This document shows positions 18,136-27,710 of a stretch of DNA of 64,000 nucleotides, in pieces (position 1 is the stretch's first letter; each line of letters starts with the position of its first letter). The notes below the pieces were generated by a model. It was given only the letters and a program-made list of their open reading frames with translations. It did no database searches and was not told the DNA's origin. The stretch is taken from positions 186,001 to 250,000 of the forward strand of contig JAMPDA010000001.1 of NCBI GenBank assembly GCA_023665905.1, written 5' to 3'. A program made the translations under genes and the position numbers. This DNA is from Roseburia sp. GTDB lineage: Bacteria > Bacillota > Clostridia > Christensenellales > Pumilibacteraceae.

Positions 18136-20307
18136 TCAGTTCATCGTGCGAAAAACTTTGTCAACGTTGCGTATGGCGCTTATCTTCTTTATGACTATAT
18201 CGAGCTGTTCCTGTGACGTTATGCGCAGTCCTATGGATATGATGCCCTTGCTGTCCTTTTCGCTTACGCGAGCATTCAACGACTCTATGGAAACTTTCAT
18301 ATCCGATACGGCTTTGGTGATCTTGGCGAGCACCCCGCTCGAATCCTTGCACTTGACCGTAAGCGATACTACAAACGGTGCGGAGCGATTTCCGTTCCAA
18401 TGCGCCTCTATCAACCGAAAACTCTCCGCGTTTTGGATATTGGGACAATTTTCGCGGTGGATAGTTACGCCTCTGCCGTGAGATATATACCCTATTATGC
18501 TGTCGCCGGGAACGGGCGAACAACACTTCGCTATACGCACGAGCAAGTCGTCGCAACCGCTGACGGTTATGCCGCGCTCGGCATTTTTGAGCGACTGCGA
18601 AGCTACGTGCAGTGTCGGCTCGACGGGATTTTCACGCCTATAAAAATCTATCAGCTTTAAGAGTATTTGATTGGGCGTATATGCGCCGTACCCGACCGAC
18701 GCGTACATATCGTTGAGCGAAGAAAACGAGTATCTTTGCATGACGGCGTCCAACCACTTCGGCGCCATCAGATCGGAAAGAGCAAAACCGCGCGACTTCG
18801 CCTCGCGCTCCAATATCTCCTTGCCGGACTTGATATTTTCTTCCTTCATCGCGTGCTTGAAAAACGCGCGTATCTTGCTTTTTGCCGTCGAGGTCTTAAC
18901 AAAACGCAACCAGTCGCGGCTCGGGCCTTTTGACGTAGGCGATGTTATTATGTCTACGTAATCGCCCGTTTGGAGCTTTGTTTCGAGCGGAACTATGCGG
19001 TTATTGACCTTTGCGCCCACGCACTTATTGCCCACCTCGGAGTGTACCGTGTATGCAAAGTCTATAGGCGTAGCGCCTTCCGGCAGTGACAAAACGTCGC
19101 CGCGCGGCGTAAAAACAAACACCTGTCCGCTGTAGAGATCGAGCTTGAGCGATTCGTAAAACTCCTGCGGATCGGCGGTCTGCTCCTTTTCCTTTTCCAT
19201 TACGCCGCGCAACCATTCGAGCTTTTCGTCGAGGTCGGAATCGACTACGCGGTTTTCCTTGTACTTCCAGTGCGCGGCAATGCCGTACTCGGCTATTTCG
19301 TGCATCTCGAAAGTGCGTATCTGTATTTCAAACGGCGCGCCGTATGTCGTCATAACTGCGGTGTGGAGCGATTGATAGTTATTGGGCTTTGGCGTAGCGA
19401 TATAGTCCTTAAACCGCCCGGGAATAGGCTTCCACATCGTATGTATGACGCCGAGCACGGTGTAACAGTCGCTCACACTGTCAACGAGCACGCGCACCGC
19501 CGACAGATCGTATATCTGATCGAGCGTCTTGTGCTGATTGACCATTTTTTTGTAAATGCTGTAAAAATGCTTCGGTCTGCCTATGACTTGCCCGTTTATC
19601 TTTAGCTCTTTAAGCGTAGCGCGAATTTGCTCGCAAATATGGTTGATAAGATCCTGCCGTTCGGCGCGTTTGAGCGAAATTTCCTTCACCAATTCGGCGT
19701 AAACTTCGGGGTGCAGAGTTTTTAAGCACAGATCGTCGAGCTCGCACTTATAAAATGACAAGCCGAGCCGCGACGCGAGCGGCGCGTATATATCGAGGGT
19801 TTCGGTAGCTATCGCGACTTGACGCTCGTGTGAAAGCGCGTCGAGCGTGCGCATATTGTGCACCCGATCCGCAAGCTTGATAAGTATGACCCGAATATCC
19901 TTAGCCATGGCAAAGAACATGCGTCTGAAGTTCTCCGCCTGCTCCTCTTCCTTTGACTTAAAGACTATCTTTTCGAGCTTAGTCACCGCCGTGACGAGCA
20001 TACATATTTCCGAACCGAAAAGCGACGAAATTTCTTCCTGTGTCGCCGCGGTATCTTCTATGCAGTCGTGCAAAAGCGCTGCGGCAATGGTGGAATGGTC
20101 CATTCCGATATCGAGCAACAGATTGGCGACCGCAATCGGGTGCACGATATACGGATCGCCGGATGCGCGTAGCTGCCCGTCGTGCATGCGCACCGCGTAG
20201 TCCAAAGCTTTGTCGAGCAGCTCCGCCTGCTGCTCGTTATACATCAGCGAGTAACGCGATCTCAAATGCGACCGCGACTGTTCTACCGTCATCTGCGCGT
20301 CTGTCAT
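18136..20307 (-). CDS. rel: Bifunctional (p)ppGpp synthetase/hydrolase Rel
   Basis: Makes and degrades the stringent-response alarmone (p)ppGpp. Domain order over 723 residues: HD hydrolase with LLHDCIEDT and ADRVHNMRTL, synthetase with GRFKDYIATPKPNNYQSLHT, TGS (VFVFTPRGDVLSLP), the CC-containing zinc-finger/RIS segment around IAKCCSPVPGD, and a C-terminal ACT domain. Both catalytic halves keep their key residues, so both activities are expected. The ATG at 20307 overlaps the recJ stop (ATGA); the frame to 20460 would run inside recJ and was rejected. Confidence 0.97.
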   Translation of the reverse strand: MTDAQMTVEQSRSHLRSRYSLMYNEQQAELLDKALDYAVRMHDGQLRASGDPYIVHPIAVANLLLDIGMDHSTIAAALLHDCIEDTAATQEEISSLFGSEICMLVTAVTKLEKIVFKSKEEEQAENFRRMFFAMAKDIRVILIKLADRVHNMRTLDALSHERQVAIATETLDIYAPLASRLGLSFYKCELDDLCLKTLHPEVYAELVKEISLKRAERQDLINHICEQIRATLKELKINGQVIGRPKHFYSIYKKMVNQHKTLDQIYDLSAVRVLVDSVSDCYTVLGVIHTMWKPIPGRFKDYIATPKPNNYQSLHTAVMTTYGAPFEIQIRTFEMHEIAEYGIAAHWKYKENRVVDSDLDEKLEWLRGVMEKEKEQTADPQEFYESLKLDLYSGQVFVFTPRGDVLSLPEGATPIDFAYTVHSEVGNKCVGAKVNNRIVPLETKLQTGDYVDIITSPTSKGPSRDWLRFVKTSTAKSKIRAFFKHAMKEENIKSGKEILEREAKSRGFALSDLMAPKWLDAVMQRYSFSSLNDMYASVGYGAYTPNQILLKLIDFYRRENPVEPTLHVASQSLKNAERGITVSGCDDLLVRIAKCCSPVPGDSIIGYISHGRGVTIHRENCPNIQNAESFRLIEAHWNGNRSAPFVVSLTVKCKDSSGVLAKITKAVSDMKVSIESLNARVSEKDSKGIISIGLRITSQEQLDIVIKKISAIRNVDKVFRTMN

Positions 20308-22646
20308 TTTTGCCAGCTCACTATGGTGTTGTATATAGAGGAATTTTCGAGCCGATTCGATACGGGCTTTACCGTTATGCCGCCGTTTTGACTGTATGAC
20401 ATGATCCCGAGTTCCGTAAACACGGAAAGGCATGCGATAAATTGCGGCAGCTCGAGCCATTTCATGCGATTATGCGTCGATTTGAAGTACGCGTATATAT
20501 TGGGCGCTTTTATGTCCGCATTGGACTTTATCGCTTTAAAGTAATCGCCGAAAATATTTCTGTCCGCCTTTACGCACGAAAATATCTCGCTGCGGTTATC
20601 CGATCTCGGGACGTACACCGTTGCGGACGACCTACGATTTATGTAGCCGACTACGTTTTCGGACGGCGGAGTGTCGAGAAAAATCACTTTTTTGTAATTC
20701 TCGAGCATTATGTTATTGCCGAGCTCCGGCGAAACCATCAACCGAGTATACACGTTTACTGCGGTTTCGGCAAAGATTTCGTGTAAAACAACGTTTTTGT
20801 GTTCGCTTGCGACGAACTTTTCGTAAGTGTCCTTGCAGCCGGCGATCAGCAGTATGCCGAACGGAGAATCGATCAATTCGCTCAAATCTTCCGCGTCGTA
20901 TTCCGTGGAATTTACCGCGGCGGCGGAAGCGTAATTGAGCATGCGCAAGTAGCCGCCCTTTGCAAGAGCGTCGTTTACGAAAAGCTTGTCGAACGCACAG
21001 CCGCGAAGATACAGCCGAGGCGAATAATCGCTGTCCGCAAGCTCGTACACCATTTCGCGGTTAGTCACGCCGTTGTAATACGTATTGAGCCGATAGGAGT
21101 TGTACGCAAAAAATTGCAGTCCGCTCGGCGTTTTCAAAAGCGTGTGATTGGGATTGTTTTTCAACGGCGTTGCACTGAGCGCCGACGTCCTTGTCATGAA
21201 CAGCGGTTTGGGATTGCCGTTATTCCCCGTCGGCTCGAGCAGCTCGAGGGAAGTCGCAAACTCAGACGTAACATCGTTTTCTTCAAGCTCCATGTCGTAC
21301 TTGAACGACGGGATAAATTTACCCACATCGACTTCTTTAAGCGCCGCATATATTCTGGACTTGAACTCATCTATATTTTGCGCTTCAATAGTGAAGCCTG
21401 CCGCTTGATTATGCCCACCGAACTCCTTTAGGATATCCGAATTGGCGCTTAAAAGCTCGTAGATGTTAATGCCGTCGATGCTTCTGCACGTGCCTTTGTA
21501 TTCGCCGTTGTTCTTTACGAGCACGAATGCCGGACGCTTAAAATCGCCCACGAGCCGCGCAGCCAAAATTCCCGTAATACCCTTTTCCCACTTGTCGCTC
21601 GTGATGATTATTGCTCTGTTTTCTACCAGGTCTTCCGTTTTCAAAATCGCTATCGCTTGCGCATACAGTTCGTCGCACAACGCTTTTCGACTATTATTTG
21701 CCTCGATTATTTGGTTCAGTCTGTCGCCGATGACCGCAGGATCAGCCGACGTAAACAGCTCGAAAGCGCGATACGCGCTGCCCATTCTGCCGGCGGCATT
21801 GATACGCGGCGCTATTTTGAACGCTATGTCGGAAGAGGTCACGGTTTTAAGCTTCAGAGAATTTACGAGCGCGGCTATCCCGAAGTTTTTGCTGTTGGAC
21901 ATATTCATCAAGCCGAGCTGGACGATCAAACGGTTTTCGCCGCTAAGGCTTACGATATCGGCGACCGTGGCAATGGCGGCAAGGTCGTAAAACTCGCGCG
22001 CTGCTTGCGTTCCGCCGAGCGCCTGCACTATTTTAAGAGCTACACCCGCGCCGCAAAGATCCTTGAACGGATATTTGCAGTCCTTTTGATGAGGATTGAC
22101 TACAATGCAGTCGGGAGCGGCTTCGCCCACTTCGTGGTGATCGGTGACGATAACGTCAACGCCGAGGTCTTTTGCAAGCTCCACTTCCTCGACGGCGGAT
22201 ATGCCGCAATCGCAAGTGACGATGAGGTCCGGCATTGCGTTTTCTATAATGCGCTCGACACTGTCTACATTCAGTCCGTAACCCTCGCCCACTCGATCGG
22301 GAATGTGCGTATACACATTCAGACCGCGCGACGAGAGATACAGCGACAAAATGGCGGACGCGCAAATTCCGTCTGCGTCATAATCGCCGTAAACGACTAT
22401 ATTTTCGTTGTTCTCTATCGCCTGCTCGAGCCGTGCCTTACATTCCGACATGCCCAGCATGGATTCGGGCGAATGAAGCCCGTCTTCGCTCGGGTGAAGA
22501 AAATCCTTTATAGCGTCGATAGTGTCATAACCGCGCAAAAACAGCAGCTCGACGAGCTTTCTGTTAAGCCCGAGCGCCGCTCCGACACGCTCTACTTCAG
22601 CCATATCGGGTAAAATATCGTTTATTTTTTGCGTGGTAAGGTTCAT
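20304..22646 (-). CDS. recJ: Single-stranded-DNA exonuclease RecJ
   Basis: A 5'-3' single-strand exonuclease used in recombination and repair. The DHH phosphoesterase core shows YGDYDADGICASAIL, CDCGIS, VTDHHE and the DHHA1-type GGHNQAAGF region, followed by an OB domain and a long C-terminal region of about 230 residues found in the Firmicute form (780 residues in all). It begins the recJ-rel-metallohydrolase-hemZ operon and overlaps rel by four bases. The start ATG has only a weak ribosome site. The secF terminator lies immediately upstream. Confidence 0.95.
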   Translation of the reverse strand: MNLTTQKINDILPDMAEVERVGAALGLNRKLVELLFLRGYDTIDAIKDFLHPSEDGLHSPESMLGMSECKARLEQAIENNENIVVYGDYDADGICASAILSLYLSSRGLNVYTHIPDRVGEGYGLNVDSVERIIENAMPDLIVTCDCGISAVEEVELAKDLGVDVIVTDHHEVGEAAPDCIVVNPHQKDCKYPFKDLCGAGVALKIVQALGGTQAAREFYDLAAIATVADIVSLSGENRLIVQLGLMNMSNSKNFGIAALVNSLKLKTVTSSDIAFKIAPRINAAGRMGSAYRAFELFTSADPAVIGDRLNQIIEANNSRKALCDELYAQAIAILKTEDLVENRAIIITSDKWEKGITGILAARLVGDFKRPAFVLVKNNGEYKGTCRSIDGINIYELLSANSDILKEFGGHNQAAGFTIEAQNIDEFKSRIYAALKEVDVGKFIPSFKYDMELEENDVTSEFATSLELLEPTGNNGNPKPLFMTRTSALSATPLKNNPNHTLLKTPSGLQFFAYNSYRLNTYYNGVTNREMVYELADSDYSPRLYLRGCAFDKLFVNDALAKGGYLRMLNYASAAAVNSTEYDAEDLSELIDSPFGILLIAGCKDTYEKFVASEHKNVVLHEIFAETAVNVYTRLMVSPELGNNIMLENYKKVIFLDTPPSENVVGYINRRSSATVYVPRSDNRSEIFSCVKADRNIFGDYFKAIKSNADIKAPNIYAYFKSTHNRMKWLELPQFIACLSVFTELGIMSYSQNGGITVKPVSNRLENSSIYNTIVSWQK

Positions 22647-22675
22647 TTGCAGCCCTTAAATATTTATTGTACGGC

Positions 22676-22702
22676 AAAAGCCTTCACGTACGGAAGGCTT
22701 TT
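22676..22702 (-). terminator. Intrinsic terminator after secF
   Basis: Ten-bp stem AAAAGCCTTC/GAAGGCTTTT with a 7-base loop, 16 bases beyond the secF stop, ending in a T run on the minus strand. The same structure ends only about 30 bases before the recJ start. Confidence 0.85.
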
Positions 22703-22717
22703 ATACACATCATGCTA

Positions 22718-24082
22718 TTACGCGCCCTGTTCCTTGGGTTCTTTTTCGGCTTTTTCGACCTTTTCGTTCTTTTCGCCCTTCTTCCCGTCTTTCTTGTCTT
22801 TCGGAGGGAGCGCAAAATTATTTCTGTTTTTTCCGACGCGCTGGAACAATGCCCAGAACGACGGAGCTATGCATATCGACGAGAAAGTACCGGCGAGCAA
22901 GCCGATTATGATCGGGAATGCAAAGATCTTTATGTCGCTTACGCCGAGTATCGCGACCATCAATATCATGATCAACGTCGTGATAGTCGTATTGATCGAG
23001 CGCAGCAACGTCTCTTTTATCGACTTATTCGCTATCTGCTCGGGCGTCATGTTCTTGGAGAATATCGACTTAACGTTTTCGCGTACGCGGTCGAATATGA
23101 TTATCGAGTTGTTGATGGAATACCCGAGTATCGTTATCAACGCCGCAATGAACGTGCTGTTTATCTCTATATGGCAGATAGCCATAAATGAGAACATAAT
23201 AATTATATCATGGAACAGCGCTATGATACATGCAAGTCCGCTCGACAGCTGGAAGCGCAGTCCGATATAGCACAGCATGAATACCAATGCGAGCGACACC
23301 GCCAATATCGCGTTAAAGAGCAGTTCTGTGGATACCGTCGCGCCGACGAGATCGCCCTGCGTGACGCGGCCCGAATATTTGTCGTCTATCCTCATGCCGG
23401 AAGCGATAGCGTCTGTCGCGTCGTCGGAGTTCGTGAACGCCGTGCAGCTTATGATTATTTGCTTTTTGTTTTCGGCATTTAATACTATTCCGTCGTCCGC
23501 AAGCGTTATTCCGGCGCTGTGATCGGAGTTGAGCGAAGGCATAAGCTCGATAAACGCCGCTTTACGATCATTGAACATGGGATCGCTGAGCACTTCGCCG
23601 TATGTGATATAGATGGTGTTTCCGTCAACAGACACGTCGGGAATGATCATCAATATCCTTTCCTCGAGCGCCTTTTGGATAGCCGGATTGACATCGTCTA
23701 TCATTTCCGATTCGCTCGCGCCGCGGACAGCGAAGTATTTTACGTGAATGGTGCTGTTATCGCCGGAGCCCTGACGCTGCATATTGTCCACACGAATGGA
23801 ATACGTCTTGCCGTCATCGGACGTTACGGACTCTAAGATATTTTCCACTCTGTCGCAATACGAGCGATAGTTGCTGTCGGTAAGCTTATCCCCGAGCATA
23901 ATATCGATAGAATATCCGCCCGTGAAATCCGTGCCGAGATTGAGTGCGGAGCCCAACGTAAATCTGAAAATGATCATGAGTATCGCCGCGACGAAAATTA
24001 TCGCAAGCGGTACCGCAAAAATCACTTTGCGCTTTTCGACGATATGAAAATCCTTTTCGAGGAGGTTTTCCAGCTTTTTCAT
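22718..24082 (-). CDS. secF: Protein translocase subunit SecF
   Basis: With SecD it uses the proton gradient to help pull secreted proteins through SecYEG. The 454-residue protein has a first membrane helix near residue 25, a periplasmic domain of some 200 residues that is longer than in E. coli SecF, then the five-helix block with the family motifs DFTGGYSIDI, TILGYSINNSIIIFDRVREN. The last 35 residues are rich in lysine and glutamate. It starts at the secD stop (one-base overlap), so the two are co-translated, and a terminator follows. Confidence 0.96.
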   Translation of the reverse strand: MKKLENLLEKDFHIVEKRKVIFAVPLAIIFVAAILMIIFRFTLGSALNLGTDFTGGYSIDIMLGDKLTDSNYRSYCDRVENILESVTSDDGKTYSIRVDNMQRQGSGDNSTIHVKYFAVRGASESEMIDDVNPAIQKALEERILMIIPDVSVDGNTIYITYGEVLSDPMFNDRKAAFIELMPSLNSDHSAGITLADDGIVLNAENKKQIIISCTAFTNSDDATDAIASGMRIDDKYSGRVTQGDLVGATVSTELLFNAILAVSLALVFMLCYIGLRFQLSSGLACIIALFHDIIIMFSFMAICHIEINSTFIAALITILGYSINNSIIIFDRVRENVKSIFSKNMTPEQIANKSIKETLLRSINTTITTLIMILMVAILGVSDIKIFAFPIIIGLLAGTFSSICIAPSFWALFQRVGKNRNNFALPPKDKKDGKKGEKNEKVEKAEKEPKEQGA

Positions 24083-25596
24083 TATTTTTTACCTCCTTCG
24101 TGTTTCTTGGCGCGACGCTTCGACTTTGCTTGCGCCCTATCGTTGCGCTTCGCTTCCTTAGCCTGCTTTTTCTCCTGCGCCGCAAGCTCCATATCGTGTG
24201 CGATAGCGGCGTCGGTCGCGTTTGCGGCGAGGCTTTCGTACTGCTTGCCACGCTTTAAGTGATAGAGCTTTTCGCTGTAAGAATTGAGGTTGATAAAGCA
24301 ACGCAGCACCGTGCGCGATATGATAAGCGCCGAGAACAGCGATATCAAAACACCGACCAAAAGCGTAAGAGCAAAGCCGCTGATAGATCCAGTGCCGAGC
24401 AACATCAGCAGTATACATGCGATGACGGTGGTTACGTTACTGTCGAGTATCGAGAAAAGCGCCTTTTTAAAGCCAGAATGGTACGACGCCATGATCGATT
24501 TGCCGTTGCGATATTCTTCCTTTATGCGCTCGAAGATTATGATGTTTGCGTCAACAGCCATACCTATACTCAACAGTATACCTGCAATGCCCGGCAGTGT
24601 GAGCTGTACCCAAGGCAGCACTGCGAGGAAAAACAGATATATTACGACATACAGGAACAGCGCTACGGACGCGGCAAGCCCGAGCATTCTGTATATTACG
24701 CACAAAAACGCTATGACGAGGAAAAATCCTATTATGCCGGCTATCAAGCCGTACTTGAGCGCGTTTTCGCCGAGCGTAGGAGATATCGTTTCCGATTCTT
24801 TCAGCTCGAGCGCCACGTCGAATGTGCCGCTCATTATCTGATTGGCAAGGCGCTCGGCGGAGTCAGCGGTGAAGTTACCGGATATTATTGCGTTGCCGCT
24901 TATTGCGGAGTTGATCCGAGGCGAACTGATCGTAGTGGACTCGCCGCCTATCGTCACCACAATGCTCATGGTTTCGCCCGTGTGATTGGCGGTGGCTTGA
25001 TAAAACTTTTCCTGTCCTTCCGAAGTAAGCTCGAGCGAAACGACATAACCGCCGTCGTTTGCGCTGTAGTACGCTTCCGCGTTTACGACATCCTCGCCCG
25101 TTATGACCGTTTCGTTGGTGTTGTCGAGAACGAAAGATATTTCGGCAGGCTCGCCGATTATACTCAAAATTTCGCTGGTGTCCTCTACGTCCGGCACCTC
25201 GACACGTATACGGTCGGAGCCCTCGCGCACTACCGTCGCCTCGGAGTAGCCTTTGCTTACGAGCAAGCTCTCGAGCGACGAGCGAGTGCCTTCCATCTTG
25301 GATTCGAAATTTTCCGTGTCGTCGTTTGTAGCTTGATAAACGGCGTAGACGCCGCCCTGAAGATCGAGTCCCAGACTTATCGAATTCCAAAACGGCGTGT
25401 ACACGGTAAAGCCGAACCGCATAGGGCAAAACGCAAAAATCATGCCCACTACAAGCGCTACGCCTATAAGGACAAGTTTTGCTATTGTTGACTTTTTCTT
25501 GACGGCTTTTCGCGCCGGCGCCGTATCGCCTATGCGCTCGGGCGGCTCCGGCTGCTTGACCGGTTCGGCCTCCGTCAAAGAAGTTGTTTCGTCCAT
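24082..25596 (-). CDS. secD: Protein translocase subunit SecD
   Basis: Partner of SecF in the SecDF complex. The 504-residue sequence carries the LGLDLQGGVYAVYQ motif after the first membrane helix, a large extracytoplasmic domain, and the C-terminal helix bundle with GMAVDANIIIFERIKEE. The ATG at 25596 with TGGAGAAC upstream was preferred to the longer frame to 25626. The N terminus before the first helix is acidic and proline-rich. A promoter at 25672-25700 drives it; the SCIFF genes lie directly upstream in the same direction. Confidence 0.96.
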   Translation of the reverse strand: MDETTSLTEAEPVKQPEPPERIGDTAPARKAVKKKSTIAKLVLIGVALVVGMIFAFCPMRFGFTVYTPFWNSISLGLDLQGGVYAVYQATNDDTENFESKMEGTRSSLESLLVSKGYSEATVVREGSDRIRVEVPDVEDTSEILSIIGEPAEISFVLDNTNETVITGEDVVNAEAYYSANDGGYVVSLELTSEGQEKFYQATANHTGETMSIVVTIGGESTTISSPRINSAISGNAIISGNFTADSAERLANQIMSGTFDVALELKESETISPTLGENALKYGLIAGIIGFFLVIAFLCVIYRMLGLAASVALFLYVVIYLFFLAVLPWVQLTLPGIAGILLSIGMAVDANIIIFERIKEEYRNGKSIMASYHSGFKKALFSILDSNVTTVIACILLMLLGTGSISGFALTLLVGVLISLFSALIISRTVLRCFINLNSYSEKLYHLKRGKQYESLAANATDAAIAHDMELAAQEKKQAKEAKRNDRAQAKSKRRAKKHEGGKK

Positions 25597-25671
25597 AAAC
25601 TGTTCTCCACGATATGTGCTTCTCAACGAAATAGTATTTTGATCCGTGTTACGATATTATACTACTTCAAT

Positions 25672-25700
25672 ATTATATAAGAATCGAATGAGCAAGTCAA
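25672..25700 (-). promoter_or_regulatory. Promoter for secDF
   Basis: Minus strand: -35 TTGACT (25695-25700), 17-base spacer, -10 TATAAT (25672-25677), about 75 bases before the secD ATG. It lies just after the SCIFF maturase stop. Confidence 0.8.
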
Positions 25701-25724
25701 TTATTTACGACGCCTATTGCGAAA

Positions 25725-27056
25725 TTATTTTGAGCTTTTTGCGTCTTCGGCGTCACTTTCCTCTATCGCCTTTACGGCGAGGGCGCACTCTATACGCTTT
25801 TTCATGAGTTCGCACGCCGGTTTGTAAGGCATGTTGATGTCGCCGTTGAATTTATAGGAGTTTGCCATGCACCCACCCGAGCAATAGTATTTTGCCCAGC
25901 ACGCGGAACATTCGGGCTTTGACGCGACGGAGCAGGCGTAAAACTTCTTTCTAAGCTCGTCGCCGCTCAGTCCGTCGAACACGTTGCCGAGCTTCGTTTT
26001 TTCTATCCCGTCGAACTGGTGGCAGGGATAGATCGTTCCGTCGGGCGCGACCGCGACGTATTCTCCGCCTGCGCCGCAGCCCTTGAGGCGCTTTGTCGCG
26101 CACGGAGCATTGTCTACGTCTATCATGAAGTGAAAGAAGTTGAACCATTTATCCGTCTTGCGCCGCTCTATATACGCCTCGGCAAGCCTGTCGTATTCCG
26201 CGATGGCACGCGGTATGTCCTCGTCGCGTATGGAAAGCGGATGCTTCGAGTCGAGGACAACGGGCTCTATCGATATCTGATCGAAGCCGAGATCGTTCAA
26301 GAACAATACGTCGTCGCAAAAATCGAGATTGAGCCGTGTGTATGTGCCGCGTACATAATATTGCCCTTTTCGGCGTTCTTTAAACCGCAAGGCGTTTTTG
26401 ACCACGGTATCGAAGCTGTCTTTTCCGCCCACGGTTTTGCGCACTCTGTCGTGGACGGCTTTTCTTCCGTCTATGCTGATAACGACGTTGTACATTTGCT
26501 CGTTGAAAAAGTCGATGTCGTCGTCGGTCAGTCTGTACGCATTGGTGGTGAGCGTAAATCGGAAATTCTTGTTTTTGCTCTTTTCTATGGAGCGCGCATA
26601 AAGCACCGTGCGCTTTACCACGTCGAAATCGAGCATCGGCTCGCCGCCGAAAAAGTCCACCTCGAGGTTTCGCCTGTTGCCGCTCGATTCGACCAAAAAA
26701 TCGATCGCGGCCTTTGCCGTGTCGTACGGCATGTTAAGCCGCTCGCCGCTATATGTGCCGCCGTCGGCAAAGCAGTACGCGCATGCGAGATTGCAATTAT
26801 GCGACACGTTTAAGCACATCGCTTTAATTACGGGCGAAAACGGCGGAAGCTCCGCTTTGAGCGGCGGCGCAAACAGCACGCCGTCGTCTTTAAGCTGTTG
26901 TATCTCATCACGGGCGCTTGCTATTTCGCACGACGAAAACGGCGACGTATCGTCGCCGTCCAACAAAGCTTTGACTATCGGATCTATCTCGAAAAACGAG
27001 CCGCTTTCGGTATCGAGAGCGAATGACCGCCCTTTGAGTCCGAACGTGTGGACCAT
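25725..27056 (-). CDS. scfB: Radical SAM/SPASM maturase of the SCIFF peptide
   Basis: Installs a cysteine-to-threonine type thioether link in the SCIFF peptide encoded just before it. The 443-residue enzyme has an N-terminal peptide-binding region of about 85 residues, the radical SAM motif SHNCNLACAYCFADGG, FFGGEPMLDF, and a C-terminal SPASM region with the cysteines of LKGCGAGGEY, TIYPCHQF, ECSACWAKYYCSGGC and ACELMKKRIEC that hold auxiliary iron-sulfur clusters. The start is the ATG overlapping the peptide stop (TAATG), so precursor and enzyme are translationally coupled; the longer frame to 27185 runs inside the peptide gene. Confidence 0.95.
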   Translation of the reverse strand: MVHTFGLKGRSFALDTESGSFFEIDPIVKALLDGDDTSPFSSCEIASARDEIQQLKDDGVLFAPPLKAELPPFSPVIKAMCLNVSHNCNLACAYCFADGGTYSGERLNMPYDTAKAAIDFLVESSGNRRNLEVDFFGGEPMLDFDVVKRTVLYARSIEKSKNKNFRFTLTTNAYRLTDDDIDFFNEQMYNVVISIDGRKAVHDRVRKTVGGKDSFDTVVKNALRFKERRKGQYYVRGTYTRLNLDFCDDVLFLNDLGFDQISIEPVVLDSKHPLSIRDEDIPRAIAEYDRLAEAYIERRKTDKWFNFFHFMIDVDNAPCATKRLKGCGAGGEYVAVAPDGTIYPCHQFDGIEKTKLGNVFDGLSGDELRKKFYACSVASKPECSACWAKYYCSGGCMANSYKFNGDINMPYKPACELMKKRIECALAVKAIEESDAEDAKSSK

Positions 27057-27229
27057 TATTTCTGCTTCTTTTGCGGATTCAATACCTTGACGCTCTTGCG
27101 CTCGCACGTCTGATTGCCGACGGTGCAGCTCGTCTTGCAAGCGGACTGGCAGCTCGTCTGGCACTCGCCGCAAGCGGTGTCGCAACCGTTGTCAACCGTA
27201 GATTTTCTGATAACCTTAATGTGAGTCAT
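27056..27229 (-). CDS. scfA: SCIFF ribosomal peptide precursor (seven-cysteine, basic-tailed variant)
   Basis: A 57-residue ribosomally made peptide of the six-cysteines-in-forty-five family, found across Clostridia; its final role is unknown. It begins MTHIKVIRKSTVDNG and holds the hallmark core CGECQTSCQSACKTSC followed by TVGNQTCE. Cysteines are at 16, 20, 23, 27, 31, 35 and 42, one more than the usual six. The typical member ends shortly after the last cysteine, whereas this one continues with 14 residues rich in lysine and arginine. A GGAGGAAATC site precedes the ATG and a promoter lies 27-55 bases upstream. It was found by translating the region by hand. Confidence 0.95.
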   Translation of the reverse strand: MTHIKVIRKSTVDNGCDTACGECQTSCQSACKTSCTVGNQTCERKSVKVLNPQKKQK

Positions 27230-27255
27230 GATTTCCTCCGAACTTCTTTTGTACT

Positions 27256-27284
27256 ATTATACATCGCCTTGAAACAAAAATCAA
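27256..27284 (-). promoter_or_regulatory. Promoter for the SCIFF peptide and maturase
   Basis: Minus strand: -35 TTGATT (27279-27284), 17-base spacer, -10 TATAAT (27256-27261), 26 bases before the peptide ATG. Confidence 0.75.
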
Positions 27285-27312
27285 GTATTTATATAACGCA
27301 TGCCGCAAAATT

Positions 27313-27708
27313 TCAATGTTTTCTGATATTTACCGAAATAATGCCGCTTATCATGCCGGCGACCGCGCCGAGCACGCAGTCGTTAAGCAGTCCGAGCCCG
27401 AACACAAATTCCGCGTCGAGCGCCGAAAACACCACGTACGACAGCAGTGCGAATATAAGTCCGCATATCAAGCCGCGCAGCCAGCCGTTGTTCGGTTTTT
27501 TCAGCGAAAATACGCAACCGAGAAAGATCGAAACGCTTTTTATACACTGATTGATTATCGGTATCGCCGTGTCCGGCACGGTAAAAAGCTTTACAGCAAG
27601 CGCCGACAGCAACACTGCGCCGAGCGCCACCAACAGCGCTATGATGTTGGCTTTTACTATCTCGAACGTATACCCTCGCGATTCCCTATCGTTGCTTTTT
27701 GTGCGCAT
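27313..27708 (-). CDS. TIGR04086-family four-helix membrane protein
   Basis: A 131-residue integral membrane protein with four hydrophobic helices (about residues 20-42, 50-67, 78-98 and 103-125) and a charged N terminus. The pattern, length and position next to the SCIFF peptide match the TIGR04086/YrzE-like family, whose function is unknown; co-occurrence with SCIFF is known for the family. The start ATG at 27708 has a GGAGGG site 7 bases upstream, and that site lies in the 3' arm of the yajC terminator stem, so its translation may be low or conditional. Confidence 0.8.
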   Translation of the reverse strand: MRTKSNDRESRGYTFEIVKANIIALLVALGAVLLSALAVKLFTVPDTAIPIINQCIKSVSIFLGCVFSLKKPNNGWLRGLICGLIFALLSYVVFSALDAEFVFGLGLLNDCVLGAVAGMISGIISVNIRKH

Positions 27709-27710
27709 AT

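Noticed and set aside
23961..24082. Charged N- and C-terminal tails of SecD and SecF as new domains
   Set aside because: Low-complexity tails are common in these proteins of Firmicutes and show no motif.
24259..25491. Plus-strand frame of 410 codons
   Set aside because: It lies wholly opposite secD, which is a certain gene, and its translation is rich in R, Y and H with no recognisable motif; it is a shadow of codon bias.
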